DNA of 50,510 bases, from the NCBI GenBank assembly GCA_022711355.1, contig JAKLFE010000034.1, positions 1 to 50,510 on the forward strand, written 5' to 3'. Positions 1 through 7,902 of this stretch are shown one piece after another. The position numbers and the translations under genes were made by a program. Source of the stretch: Spirochaetota bacterium. GTDB taxonomy: Bacteria; Spirochaetota; Spirochaetia; Treponematales; Rectinemataceae. Numbering within the stretch: the first letter of the stretch is position 1; each line of letters opens with the position of its first letter. The notes below the pieces were generated by a model, which worked only from the letters and a program-made list of their open reading frames with translations, did no database searches and had not been told where the DNA came from.

Positions 1-40
1 CCTGCTGCGCCCAGAAATCGGGTTTCTCGTAGCTCGACAT
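1..40 (-). CDS. rlmE: 23S rRNA 2'-O-methyltransferase RlmE (FtsJ), N-terminus only
   Basis: Partial gene that runs off the left edge; only about 13 codons are visible on the minus strand. The peptide MSSYEKPDFWAQQ matches the usual opening of spirochaetal RlmE/FtsJ proteins (YEKPDFW), which methylate U2552 of 23S rRNA. The ATG at 40 is preferred over the ATG at 46 because a GAGGGGG Shine-Dalgarno run abuts the outer ATG and lies 6 bases from the inner one. Divergent from the polyprenyl synthase gene. The call rests on a short signature, so it is moderate. Confidence 0.55.
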   Translation of the reverse strand, partial: MSSYEKPDFWAQQ

Positions 41-63
41 GGACATCCCCCTCGGGCCCGCGC

Positions 64-69
64 TATCGT
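64..69 (+). promoter_or_regulatory. -10 element of a probably leaderless promoter
   Basis: TATCGT ends 7 bases before the ATG at 77, placing the expected transcription start at or next to the start codon. It is one of a recurring set in this window (see the finding on leaderless genes). Confidence 0.4.
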
Positions 70-76
70 GAGGGCC

Positions 77-1159
77 ATGCGAAGCGAGTATACGCGGCTC
101 CTGGCGGCTATTGAAGGGGAGCTCTCGGCCCTCCTCCCCGAGCGGCCTTCCGACGAGTGGTTCGCGCGCTTCTTCGGCGAGCTGCCTGCCCCGCCCCGGG
201 AGGAGCTGCGCCGGGCCCTGAACGCGCCGGCCCTCGACCTCCTGCGGCGGGGGGGCAAGCGCTGGCGGCCCCTGGTCCTGGTCCTGGCGGCGCGCTCCTT
301 CGGCCGGGAGGACGGGGCCCTCTCCCTGGCCCCCCTGGTCGAGATCGCCCACAACGGGACCCTCATCGTGGACGACATCGAGGACTCCTCGGACACGAGG
401 CGCGGCGCTCCGGCCATCCACCTCGTCCACGGGGTCGACGCGGCCATCAACGCGGGCAACCTCCTGTACTTCCTCCCCCTGGCCCTGATCGACGGACTTT
501 CGCCGCCGGCGGCGAAGCCGGCGACGGATCGCGCGATGAGGCTCGAGCTGCACGCGCGTTATGCGCTCCATATGCGGCGCCTCCACCTCGGGCAAGCCAT
601 GGACATAGCCTGGCACCGCGACCACGCGGCGCTGCCCGCCCGCGGGGACTACCTCGCGATGTGCGCCCTCAAGACGGGGGTCCTCGCGCGGGCCGCGGCC
701 GAGCTCGGGGCGATAGCGGCCGGGGCGCCCGGGCCGGAGGCCGAGCGGCTGGGCGCGGCCTTCGAGGCGGCGGGGGTGGCCTTCCAGATCCTCGACGACG
801 TCCGCAACCTGCGCTCGGGCAATCCCGGCAAGAAGCGGGGCGACGACATCGTCGAGGGCAAGAAGAGCCTGCCGGTCATCCTGGCCTGCGGCCGCGAGGG
901 CTCCCTCGCGCCGCGGCTCGGGCGGCTCTTCGAGGCCGCGCGGACGGGGGGGGCCGAGTCGCCCGCGGTCGAAGAGGCCATCGGGCTCATCGCGGCGACG
1001 GGGGCCCTCGAGGAGGCCGAGGCCGAGGCGCGGGGCCTCCTGGGACGGGCCGAGGCCGAGGTGGCCGGGCTCTGCCCCGCGGACCGGGCCCCCGGGCCCG
1101 ATGCCGCCGAGGCGCGGGCCCTCCTCGCCCTCCTCGTGCCGGAGCTCGCGGGGGGCTGA
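77..1159 (+). CDS. Trans-polyprenyl diphosphate synthase
   Basis: Class I isoprenyl diphosphate synthase, condensing isopentenyl diphosphate onto an allylic primer to make C15-C40 chains for quinones or undecaprenyl carrier lipid. Counting from the GTG at 68, the protein shows RGGKRWRP (about 61-68), the first aspartate-rich motif DDIED (102-106) followed by RRG, the second motif LDDVRN (242-247) and a GKKRGDD...KKS lysine stretch. In the second motif the usual third Asp is Asn, as in several bacterial members. Length (360 aa) is normal. The ATG at 77 is chosen over the GTG at 68 because a -10-like TATCGT ends 7 bases before it (leaderless pattern). Chain length cannot be read from sequence. 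Confidence 0.88.
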   Translation: MRSEYTRLLAAIEGELSALLPERPSDEWFARFFGELPAPPREELRRALNAPALDLLRRGGKRWRPLVLVLAARSFGREDGALSLAPLVEIAHNGTLIVDDIEDSSDTRRGAPAIHLVHGVDAAINAGNLLYFLPLALIDGLSPPAAKPATDRAMRLELHARYALHMRRLHLGQAMDIAWHRDHAALPARGDYLAMCALKTGVLARAAAELGAIAAGAPGPEAERLGAAFEAAGVAFQILDDVRNLRSGNPGKKRGDDIVEGKKSLPVILACGREGSLAPRLGRLFEAARTGGAESPAVEEAIGLIAATGALEEAEAEARGLLGRAEAEVAGLCPADRAPGPDAAEARALLALLVPELAGG

Positions 1160-1209
1160 TCTCCGCCCGGGCGCCCCGGGGCGCGGCGCCCGCGGGGAGC
1201 GGGCTCGGT

Positions 1210-1237
1210 TTGCAGAAGGCCGGGCCGGGCGTATACT
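1210..1237 (+). promoter_or_regulatory. Sigma-70 promoter for the bifunctional nuclease gene
   Basis: TTGCAG (1210-1215) and TATACT (1232-1237) are separated by 16 bases. The start codon at 1255 follows with AGGAGG at 1245-1250, so this transcript has a short leader. Confidence 0.55.
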
Positions 1238-1254
1238 GGATCGTAGGAGGGCCG

Positions 1255-1836
1255 ATGCCGGGACAGACCTTCGTCGAGGCCGAGATCTGGACGGTCGCGC
1301 AGACCGACCAGGGCAACGTGGTCCTCGTGCGGCCCAAGGGCTCCGACCTCGCGGTCCCCATCTTCATCGGCCAGCTCGAGACCCAGTCCATCCTCATCGG
1401 CATGGGCAAGGTGGAGGTGCCCCGGCCCCTCACCCACGACCTGGCCCTCTCCCTGATCGGCTCCCTCGGCGCCGCGGTCTCGCGCGTGGAGGTCTGCGAC
1501 CTCCGCGAGGGGACCTTCTTCGCGCGGATCGCCCTAACCCTCGAGGGGCGCGAGATCCTCGTGGACTCCCGGCCCTCGGACGCCATCGGCATAGCCGTCC
1601 GCGCCGCCTGCCCCGTCTTCATCGCCGAGGCCGTGGTCGAGGAGGCGGGGATCTCGGTCAACCTCGTGAACGGCCAGGCCGGGGAGGGCGAGCCCCCGGT
1701 CCTGCCCTCGCTCGCCTCCGCCGAGGGCGAGGCGCCCCGCCTCCGCGCCGAGCTCGAACAGGCCATCTCCGAGGAGGATTACGAGCGGGCGGCCATCCTG
1801 CGGGACCGGCTCAAGGGGCTCGAGGGCGGGGCCTAG
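1255..1836 (+). CDS. Bifunctional nuclease (BFN/DUF151) with C-terminal UVR motif
   Basis: 193 aa. The first ~130 residues match the bifunctional nuclease family (DUF151), seen in the EAEIWTVAQ start, the KGSDLAVPIFIG strand and the DSRPSDAIGIAVR signature. The last ~35 residues (LRAELEQAISEEDYERAAILRDRL) form a UvrB/UvrC-type coiled-coil hairpin, the segment through which UvrB and UvrC associate. This fusion is common in Spirochaetes, Bacteroidetes and related phyla. The biochemical role of BFN proteins in bacteria is unsettled; DNase/RNase activity is reported for plant and thermophile members. The ATG at 1255 with AGGAGG 4 bases upstream is clearly the start. Confidence 0.85.
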   Translation: MPGQTFVEAEIWTVAQTDQGNVVLVRPKGSDLAVPIFIGQLETQSILIGMGKVEVPRPLTHDLALSLIGSLGAAVSRVEVCDLREGTFFARIALTLEGREILVDSRPSDAIGIAVRAACPVFIAEAVVEEAGISVNLVNGQAGEGEPPVLPSLASAEGEAPRLRAELEQAISEEDYERAAILRDRLKGLEGGA

Positions 1837-1884
1837 GGCCCTCCCGGACGGCCGCCCGAGGCGGGCGCGGAGCCCGGCGGGCGG

Positions 1885-1912
1885 TTGCTTTTCCCTGCCG
1901 CCAGGCTACAAT
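1885..1912 (+). promoter_or_regulatory. Sigma-70 promoter for the PP2C phosphatase gene
   Basis: TTGCTT (1885-1890) and TACAAT (1907-1912) with a 16-base spacer, about 57 bases ahead of the start codon at 1969. Confidence 0.5.
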
Positions 1913-1968
1913 TGAGCCGGGAGCCGCTGGGCGGAGCCCGCAAACAAAAAGTCGCGAGGGGAAATGCC

Positions 1969-3639
1969 ATGGCCACGAAGCGAGCTCGTTTCCAGGTTGC
2001 GCTGGCGTCCTGCGCCCTCCTCGGCGCCTCGGCCGGGGCCGCGGCCCTCGGCTTCCGCTCGGGCGGCCTCCCCCCGAGCCCGGGCTCCGCGGGCCTGGAC
2101 TTCGCCCTCCTCGGCATCTTCCTGGCCTTCGGCCTCTTCCACCTTCTCGCCTACGCCCTTCGCCCGGCCAAGCCTTCCCGCCTCGCCTTCGGGATCGGGC
2201 TCCTCCTCGCGGCCCTCTGCCTCCTCTCCTGGAGTCCCCTCGCCGCCGGGGCCTTCGCCGATCCCTCCCTCCCGCGGGCCGCGGGCTTCGCTGCCCTCCT
2301 GGCCCTCTTCCCGGCCTTCATGGCCTTCTTCGACCTCGTGGCCCGCCCCTCGGTGTCGATGGCGAGCTGGGCCTACGCCGCCCTCTGCCTCCTCGCCGGC
2401 CTCGGCGCGGCCTTCGTAGCGCCCCGGACGGCCCTCGCCGCCTGGTTCTTCAGCCTGCCCCTGCCCCTGGGCTACATCGCCGTGGCCGGCTTCGCCCGGC
2501 CCCTCGCCGCGGCGAGGCGGGCGGCGCGGGCGGGCGGAGGGGGAGCCGAGGGGGCGCGGCTGGCCCGGGCCGGGGCCGAGCTCGGGCGGCTCCTGCCGGG
2601 GGCCGCCGCCGCCCTCGCCGCGATCTGCGGCGACGCGGCCCGCTTCGTCGCGGGCAGGGAGCCCCGCTTCTCGCGCCTCGGCTTCCTCGCCCTCCTCGCC
2701 TGCGCCGCCTGGGACTTCCTCGCGGAGAGCCGCCGGGCCTTCGAGGAGGCCGAGCGGGTCGGCGCGAGCGTCGAAGGCCGGATCGCGGAGCGCACCGCCG
2801 AGCTCGAGCTCGCGGTCGCCGAGCAGTCGGAGCTCGTCGCCAAGCTCCGCGAGTCCAACCTCAGGCTGCAGAACGCTATGGACATCCAGGCCAAGGACAT
2901 GCGCATGGCCGTCCAGGTCCAGCAGGGCATCTTCCCCTCGAAGCCGCCCGAGGTGCCCGGCTGGGAGCTCGCCTTCGCCTACCTCCCGGTCTCGGGCGTG
3001 TCGGGGGACTTCTACGACTTCTACGTCGAGGACGGGGCCCTCGAGGGCCTGGTCGTGGGCGACGTCTCGGGCCACGGCATAGCCTCGGGCCTGGTCACCA
3101 TCCTCGCCCGCTCGGTTTTCTGGCGCTCCTTCCGCGCCCTGGCCGCCCACTCCCTGGGCCGCGTCCTCGAGGAGGTGAACTCCGAGATGTCCGAGGAGCT
3201 CTCCTCAGTGGAGAACTACCTGACCTGCGTCCTTCTGCGCCTCCGCGAGGGCTCGGTCGAGTACGCGAGCGCGGCCCACGCCGAGCTCGCCTTCCGGCGG
3301 GCGGGCCACGCGCGGGCCAACTTCCTGGTGCCGGCCAACGTGGACGACTACAAGGGCCCGCCCCTGGGCCGCGAGGGGATCGAGGCGCCCTACCGCGCGG
3401 TCAAGTTCGGCCTCGAGCCGGGGGACTCGCTGCTCGCCTACACGGACGGCCTGGTCGAAGCGAGGAGCGAGGAGGGCGCGGCCTTCGGCGCGGAGAGCCT
3501 GCTCACGTCCTACGGCCGCGCCCCCGAGGGGAGCGCCCAGGACATGCTCGACTACCTCATGGACGACTGGCGCTACCACGTCGGCTCGGCCTCCCAGGCC
3601 GACGACGTGACGGCCGTCCTCCTCCGCCGGAAGGCCTAG
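1969..3639 (+). CDS. Membrane-anchored SpoIIE/RsbU-type PP2C serine phosphatase
   Basis: 556 aa. The N-terminal ~200 residues hold about six hydrophobic helices with no recognisable extracytoplasmic sensor. A further short hydrophobic stretch is followed by a charged coiled coil (ERTAELELAVAEQSELVAKL, about residues 270-300) and a SpoIIE-type PP2C domain to the end. Metal-binding motifs are intact: SGDFYDF, VGDVSGHG, YTDGLVEA and ADDVTAV. Such proteins usually dephosphorylate STAS-domain anti-anti-sigma factors, so it probably feeds a partner-switching or general regulatory circuit; no STAS or RsbW partner lies nearby. Start at 1969 (GAGGGG 7 bases upstream); an ATG at 1964 is out of frame. 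Convergent with proC. Confidence 0.85.
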   Translation: MATKRARFQVALASCALLGASAGAAALGFRSGGLPPSPGSAGLDFALLGIFLAFGLFHLLAYALRPAKPSRLAFGIGLLLAALCLLSWSPLAAGAFADPSLPRAAGFAALLALFPAFMAFFDLVARPSVSMASWAYAALCLLAGLGAAFVAPRTALAAWFFSLPLPLGYIAVAGFARPLAAARRAARAGGGGAEGARLARAGAELGRLLPGAAAALAAICGDAARFVAGREPRFSRLGFLALLACAAWDFLAESRRAFEEAERVGASVEGRIAERTAELELAVAEQSELVAKLRESNLRLQNAMDIQAKDMRMAVQVQQGIFPSKPPEVPGWELAFAYLPVSGVSGDFYDFYVEDGALEGLVVGDVSGHGIASGLVTILARSVFWRSFRALAAHSLGRVLEEVNSEMSEELSSVENYLTCVLLRLREGSVEYASAAHAELAFRRAGHARANFLVPANVDDYKGPPLGREGIEAPYRAVKFGLEPGDSLLAYTDGLVEARSEEGAAFGAESLLTSYGRAPEGSAQDMLDYLMDDWRYHVGSASQADDVTAVLLRRKA

Positions 3640-3653
3640 GCCGACGAGTTCGC

Positions 3654-4469
3654 CTAACGCGGACGGTGCATGAGCTGGCGCGCCCGCTCGGCCGCCTTGA
3701 CGACGGCCTTGATGAGGGTGACGCGGAGCCGCCCCTCCTCGAGCTCGAGGATGCCGTCGATGGTCACGCCCGCGGGGGTCGTCACCTGGTCCTTGAGCTT
3801 GGCCGGGTGCTCCCCCGTCAGCAGGACGTTGGCCGCCGCCCCGAGGACGGTCTGGGCCGCGAGCTCGGTGGCCACGTCGCGGGAGAGGCCGAGCTTGACG
3901 CCCCCGTCGGCGAGGGACTCGATGACGATGTAGATGTAGGCGGGCCCCGAGCCCGAGAGCCCGGTCACGGCGTCCATGTCCTCCTCGCCGACCACGAGGG
4001 CCCGGCCGCAGGCGCGGAAGACGGAGGTCGCCCACTCGAGGCGCGAGGACGTGACCGCCCGGCCCGGGGAGAGGGCGGTCATGCCCTGGCCGATGGCGAC
4101 TGCCATGTTGGGCATGGTGCGGATGATCGGGGTGCCCGCCGGGGCCGCTGCCTCGAGCATGCCCAGGCTCACGCCGGCGGCGGTCGACACGAGGAGCTTG
4201 GCTGGCCCGAGGCTGCCCGATATCCCGGCCATCGCCTCGGCCACGTCCTTGGGCTTCACGGCGAGGATGAGGTTGTCGCACTCGCGGGCGACGAGCCCGT
4301 CCTCCGTCACGGCCCTGATGCCCAGGCGCGCCTCGAGCTCGGCGCGATGGCGCTCGGAGCGCACCGACAGGAGGATGCGGTCCTTCGGGATGAGGCCGCG
4401 CGAGACGACCCCCGCGGCCAGGGCCTCGCCGATCTTGCCCGCGCCGATGATGCCCAGCTCGTACGCCAT
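3654..4469 (-). CDS. proC: Pyrroline-5-carboxylate reductase
   Basis: 271 aa, the normal ProC length. It catalyses the last step of proline synthesis, NAD(P)H-dependent reduction of 1-pyrroline-5-carboxylate. The Rossmann start LGIIGAGKIGEAL, the IRTMPN segment and the signature DAVTGLSGSGPAYIY followed by ADGGVKLGL are all present. The ATG at 4469 fits family length and has GGGAGG upstream; a TTG extension to 4526 adds a non-homologous tail and is rejected. A TATACT at 4487-4492 on this strand is a likely -10 box. The stop codon lies inside one copy of the repeated 11-mer CGCGTTAGGCG (3651-3661). Confidence 0.93.
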   Translation of the reverse strand: MAYELGIIGAGKIGEALAAGVVSRGLIPKDRILLSVRSERHRAELEARLGIRAVTEDGLVARECDNLILAVKPKDVAEAMAGISGSLGPAKLLVSTAAGVSLGMLEAAAPAGTPIIRTMPNMAVAIGQGMTALSPGRAVTSSRLEWATSVFRACGRALVVGEEDMDAVTGLSGSGPAYIYIVIESLADGGVKLGLSRDVATELAAQTVLGAAANVLLTGEHPAKLKDQVTTPAGVTIDGILELEEGRLRVTLIKAVVKAAERARQLMHRPR

Positions 4470-4575
4470 GTGCGCCTCCCGGGGGCAGTATAGCGCGGCT
4501 CGCGGGCCGGTTACTATACGCCGCAACGGCTGCCCCTCGCCCGAGGCGCCGCTACCCCGGGCCGCGGCCCGCGGC

Positions 4576-4581
4576 TATACT
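4576..4581 (+). promoter_or_regulatory. -10 element of a leaderless promoter (cdaR)
   Basis: TATACT is separated from the ATG at 4589 by 7 bases (CGGCTCG), and there is no Shine-Dalgarno sequence. This predicts transcription starting at the initiation codon. Confidence 0.5.
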
Positions 4582-4588
4582 CGGCTCG

Positions 4589-5746
4589 ATGGACAGGACG
4601 ATCCTCGACCCCGCCATGGCGGCGGCCTTCGTGCGGCGCCTCGGGGAGCGCATCGACTACAACATCAACATCATGGACCGCGACGGGGTCATCATCGCGA
4701 GCCGGGACCAGTCCCGGCTCGGGAGCTACCACGAGGCGGCCCACCGCCTCCTCGAGTCCGGCGGCGCGATCGAGGCGGTCGAGCCCGGCGCGGGCCTGCC
4801 CGCCGGGGTGAGGCCGGGCGTCAACCTGCCGATCCTCTACAAGGGCGAGGCCATCGGCGTGGTCGGCGTCACCGGCGAGCCGGCCCTCGTGGAGCCGGTG
4901 GCCTACGCGGTCAAGACGAGCGTCGAGACCATGGTGGAGCTCGAGCTCTACAAGGAGCTCACGCTCAGGCGCCAGGACCGCAAGAACCTCCTTTTAAACT
5001 CGCTCCTGTACGAGGACGAGGCCCCGCGGGCCGGGACCGCGGCCCTCGCGGCCAAACTCGGCTATGACGCGAGCCTGCCCCGGGCCCCCCTGCTCATGCT
5101 CCTGGGCGAGGAGCTCGACGCGGGCGAGTCCCTCAAGGCGGTCAAGCGCTGCGGCCTCCACGGGCCCGAGGACCTCTCCGCGGTGACGAACCAGGGCTCG
5201 ATCCTCGTCTTCAAGGCCGTCGAGCTCGGGAAGGGAGGCCTCGTCTCCGCCTTCGAGTCCCAGGTCGAGGCCTACCTCGGGGCCGCGGCCCGGGCCCTGG
5301 GGGGGCGGGGCCGCTCCGGAGCGCCCTTCCGCGCCTACGTCGGCATGTTCCAGAACGAGCTGGGGCGCTACCGCGGTGCCTACCGGCAGGCCCTCTGGCT
5401 CTCCGAGCGCTACCCCGAGGGCGGGCCGGCCCCGGTCTTCCTCCACCGCCGCCTCTCCGAGTACCTCGCGTCCAGGATACCCCGCGCCGAGCTCGTAGAC
5501 GCCTTCGCCTCCCTGGCCTCCTTACTCCCTCCCGGCTTCGCGGCCGGCATAGGCGGCACGATCGGGGCCCTCGTCGAGAGCGGCTTCAACGCCAAGGAGG
5601 CGGCCGGGGCCCTCGGCGTGCATCGGAACACCCTCGCTTCCCGGCTCGAGGCCATCAGCGAGCTCTTCGGGCTCGATCCCCGGCTCGATCCCCGGGGCCG
5701 CGATCTCCTCTCCCTCCTCTTCCGCTTCCTCGACCTGAGCCGCTAG
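4589..5746 (+). CDS. cdaR: CdaR-family sugar-diacid-responsive transcription regulator
   Basis: 385 aa. The N-terminal ~130 residues form a putative sugar-diacid recognition domain: GERIDYNINIMDRDGVIIAS, then RLGSYHEAAH and GVNLPILYKGEAIGVVGVTG. The C-terminus carries a PucR/CdaR-type helix-turn-helix (AAGALGVHRNTLASRLEAI, near residue 335) just before an LDP...L tail. In E. coli, CdaR activates glycerate, glucarate and galactarate genes; here the neighbours are a GntP permease and a glycerate kinase, so regulation of this locus is the natural inference. The sensor domain is paralogous to that of the small protein at 9335-9907. The start has no Shine-Dalgarno site but a -10 box 7 bases away. 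Confidence 0.85.
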   Translation: MDRTILDPAMAAAFVRRLGERIDYNINIMDRDGVIIASRDQSRLGSYHEAAHRLLESGGAIEAVEPGAGLPAGVRPGVNLPILYKGEAIGVVGVTGEPALVEPVAYAVKTSVETMVELELYKELTLRRQDRKNLLLNSLLYEDEAPRAGTAALAAKLGYDASLPRAPLLMLLGEELDAGESLKAVKRCGLHGPEDLSAVTNQGSILVFKAVELGKGGLVSAFESQVEAYLGAAARALGGRGRSGAPFRAYVGMFQNELGRYRGAYRQALWLSERYPEGGPAPVFLHRRLSEYLASRIPRAELVDAFASLASLLPPGFAAGIGGTIGALVESGFNAKEAAGALGVHRNTLASRLEAISELFGLDPRLDPRGRDLLSLLFRFLDLSR

Positions 5747-5748
5747 CT

Positions 5749-5761
5749 GTGCATCGTGCAC
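5749..5761 (+). promoter_or_regulatory. Candidate operator upstream of gntP
   Basis: GTGCATCGTGCAC is an inverted repeat with 5-base arms around TCG, just after the cdaR stop and about 95 bases before gntP. It is a candidate CdaR binding site by position only. Confidence 0.35.
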
Positions 5762-5769
5762 TGTTCCCC

Positions 5770-5793
5770 GGGCGGGAAAAGCCGATTCCGCCC
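5770..5793 (+). terminator. Hairpin between cdaR and gntP, possible terminator
   Basis: GGGCGG (5770-5775) pairs with CCGCCC (5788-5793) and is followed by only TTT. It is a weak intrinsic terminator candidate for cdaR, or a leader hairpin if the gntP transcript starts upstream. Confidence 0.3.
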
Positions 5794-5855
5794 TTTCGCC
5801 TTCCGCCGGAGGGGCTTAAGCTTGTGGTGATATTTCCCTATCGAGGAGGTTGACC

Positions 5856-7187
5856 ATGGTATCCGGCGCTGTGGCTCTCGTGTACCTGGTGGTCGCGGTC
5901 GCGATCATCATCGTCCTGACCGGCAAGTGCAAGATCAACGCCTTCCTGGTCCTCATCGGCATAGCCTTCGCCTACGGCCTGGCCATCGGCCTGCCCGCGG
6001 CCAAGGTCGTCGGCGACATCAAGACCGGCTTCGGCGGGACCCTCACCAGCATCGGCATCGTCATCGTCGCCGGGACCATCCTCGGCACGGTGCTCGAGAA
6101 GACCGGCGCCGCCCTCGCGATGACCCAGGCCATCCTCAAGCTCGTCGGCAAGACGCGGGCGCCCCTGGCCATGAACATCGCCGGCTACGTCGTCTCCATC
6201 CCCGTCTTCTGCGACTCGGGCTACGTCATCCTGAACCCCCTCAACAAGGCCCTCGCCAAGGAGACCGGGACCTCGATGTCGGTCATGGCCGTCGCCCTCG
6301 CCACGGGCCTCTACGCGACCCACACCATGGTCCCGCCGACCCCGGGCCCCATCGCCGCCGCCGGGGCCCTGAGCGCGGACCTGGGCCGGGTCATCCTCCT
6401 CGGCCTCATCGCCGCGGTCCCCGCCAGCCTCGCGGGCCTCTTATGGGCCACGAAGGTCGCGAGGAAGTACGAGATCAGCCCCGAGTCCCACGAGTCCTAC
6501 TCCGAGATCGTGAAGAAGTACGGCAAGCTCCCGGGCACCTTCCTCTCCTTCTTCCCCATCATCCTGCCCATCGTACTCATCCTCCTCAAGTCGGTCGCCG
6601 AATTCCCGACCAAGCCCTTCGGCGCGGCCGGCCTCCAAAAGCTTATCTCCTTCATCGGCGACCCGGTGACCGCCCTCATGATCGGCGTCCTCGTCTCCCT
6701 CTTCCTCGTCCGGAAGGGAGAGCTCAAGGAGGCGGTCGACGGCTGGATGGGCCAGGGCATCAAGGATTCGGCCATCATCCTCGTCATCACCGCGGCCGGC
6801 GGCTCCTTCGGCGCCATCATCAAGGCGAGCCCGATCGTCGACTTCATCAAGACAAACATGGCCGGCATGAACCTGGGGATCCTCCTGCCCTTCATCATCT
6901 CCGCGGCCCTCAAGACCGCCCAGGGCTCCTCGACGGTCGCCATCGTGACCACGGCGAGCATCATGGCCCCCTTGCTCCAGACCCTCGGCCTCGACCCGGC
7001 CCTCACCGTCATCGCCATCGGCGCCGGCTCCATGGTCGTCTCCCACGCGAACGACTCCTACTTCTGGGTCGTCTCGCAGTTCTCCGGCATGCCGGTCACG
7101 ACGGCCTACAAGGCCTATTCCTCCGCGACCGCCGTCGAGGGGATCGTCGCCTTCTGCATGGTGGCGATCATGTCCTTCGTCTTCTGA
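5856..7187 (+). CDS. GntP-family gluconate/organic acid permease
   Basis: 443 aa integral membrane protein of the GntP family (proton symporters for gluconate, related sugar acids and some hydroxy acids). The signature PVFCDSGYVIL, the ATHTMVPPTPGP loop and the QGSSTVA segment are typical, with about 12 hydrophobic spans. The ATG at 5856 has GAGGAGG (5843-5849) at 6 bases; an in-frame TTG at 5850 overlaps the spacer and is less likely. Followed after 13 bases by the TPR gene. Next to a glycerate kinase and a CdaR regulator, the substrate is likely glycerate, gluconate or a related aldonate; the exact one cannot be read. Confidence 0.9.
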   Translation: MVSGAVALVYLVVAVAIIIVLTGKCKINAFLVLIGIAFAYGLAIGLPAAKVVGDIKTGFGGTLTSIGIVIVAGTILGTVLEKTGAALAMTQAILKLVGKTRAPLAMNIAGYVVSIPVFCDSGYVILNPLNKALAKETGTSMSVMAVALATGLYATHTMVPPTPGPIAAAGALSADLGRVILLGLIAAVPASLAGLLWATKVARKYEISPESHESYSEIVKKYGKLPGTFLSFFPIILPIVLILLKSVAEFPTKPFGAAGLQKLISFIGDPVTALMIGVLVSLFLVRKGELKEAVDGWMGQGIKDSAIILVITAAGGSFGAIIKASPIVDFIKTNMAGMNLGILLPFIISAALKTAQGSSTVAIVTTASIMAPLLQTLGLDPALTVIAIGAGSMVVSHANDSYFWVVSQFSGMPVTTAYKAYSSATAVEGIVAFCMVAIMSFVF

Positions 7188-7193
7188 TAGGCT
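7188..7193 (+). promoter_or_regulatory. -10-like element before the TPR gene
   Basis: TAGGCT fits TANNNT and ends 7 bases before the GTG at 7201. It begins one base after the gntP stop codon. It may be an internal leaderless promoter, or chance. Confidence 0.3.
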
Positions 7194-7200
7194 CGGGCCC

Positions 7201-7902
7201 GTGCGCGACCTCATCGCCGCCTTCCACGAGCGCATGGGCCTCAACGCCTACGTCGCGGGGGACTACGCCAAGGCGGAGGCCCGCTTCCGCAGGCTCGAGG
7301 CCCGGGAGGGCGAGAGCATCCGCGTGCTGCGCAACCTCGGCGTCATCCTCCTGGCCAAAGGGGAGGCCGAGGGCGCGGCGCGGTACCTCGGCCGGGAGGA
7401 GGAGCTGTACGGCCCCTCCTTCCACCGGCACTGCGCGTTAGGCGATCTCGCCTACGCGGCCGGCCGCCGCGAGGAGGCGCTCCGCCGCTACCGCGCGGCC
7501 CTAGGCGAGCCCGAGGCCGCGGAGGGGCGGAGCCCGGCCCAGCGGGAGCTCCTCGCCGCGCGCGCGGCCGCCTGCGCCGACCCGGCCGCCTTCGCGCGCA
7601 GCCGGCGCGCCCAGGACCGCTTCGCCGAGGCCGAGGCCGCGCGCGAGGAGGGCCGCTTCGAGGAGGCCGCGTCGGCCTTCGAGGAGGCGGCCGCCCTCGA
7701 CCCGAGCCACTGGCCAGCCTTGAACAACGCGGGCAGCGTCCTGCTCAACTCCCTCGGGCGGCCCGCTCGGGCCCTCGAGCTCTTCGAGCGGGCCTTCGCC
7801 CTCTCGGGCTCGCCCCAATGCGGGCGCAACGTCGAGCTCGCGCGGCGGGCCGCGGCGGACGGGGGCAGCGCCGGCGCGCGGAAAGGGAGGGCGACGCGAT
7901 GA
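7201..7902 (+). CDS. Tetratricopeptide-repeat protein in the glycerate operon
   Basis: 233 aa, soluble, with no signal peptide. It contains four or five TPR-like helix pairs, for example YAKAEARFRRLEA, GRREEALRRYRAAL, GRFEEAASAFEEAAALDP and NAGSVLLNSLGRPARALELFERAF. TPRs mediate protein-protein contacts; no catalytic motif is visible and the partner is unknown. It lies between gntP and the glycerate kinase, and its stop overlaps the kinase start as ATGA (7899-7902), so translation is probably coupled. The GTG start lacks a Shine-Dalgarno site; an internal ATG at 7234 is an alternative. Rich in Ala, Arg and Glu like its neighbours. Confidence 0.7.
   Translation: MRDLIAAFHERMGLNAYVAGDYAKAEARFRRLEAREGESIRVLRNLGVILLAKGEAEGAARYLGREEELYGPSFHRHCALGDLAYAAGRREEALRRYRAALGEPEAAEGRSPAQRELLAARAAACADPAAFARSRRAQDRFAEAEAAREEGRFEEAASAFEEAAALDPSHWPALNNAGSVLLNSLGRPARALELFERAFALSGSPQCGRNVELARRAAADGGSAGARKGRATR

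Noticed and set aside
987..1766. Long antisense open frames opposite the polyprenyl synthase and nuclease genes
   Set aside because: High G+C creates long open frames on the opposite strand. The translation is low-complexity Arg/Pro/Ser with no family match, and the sense genes are unambiguous.
4470..4526. N-terminal extension of ProC from a TTG at 4526
   Set aside because: It adds a segment without homology, and the ATG at 4469 has a good ribosome site and gives normal family length.
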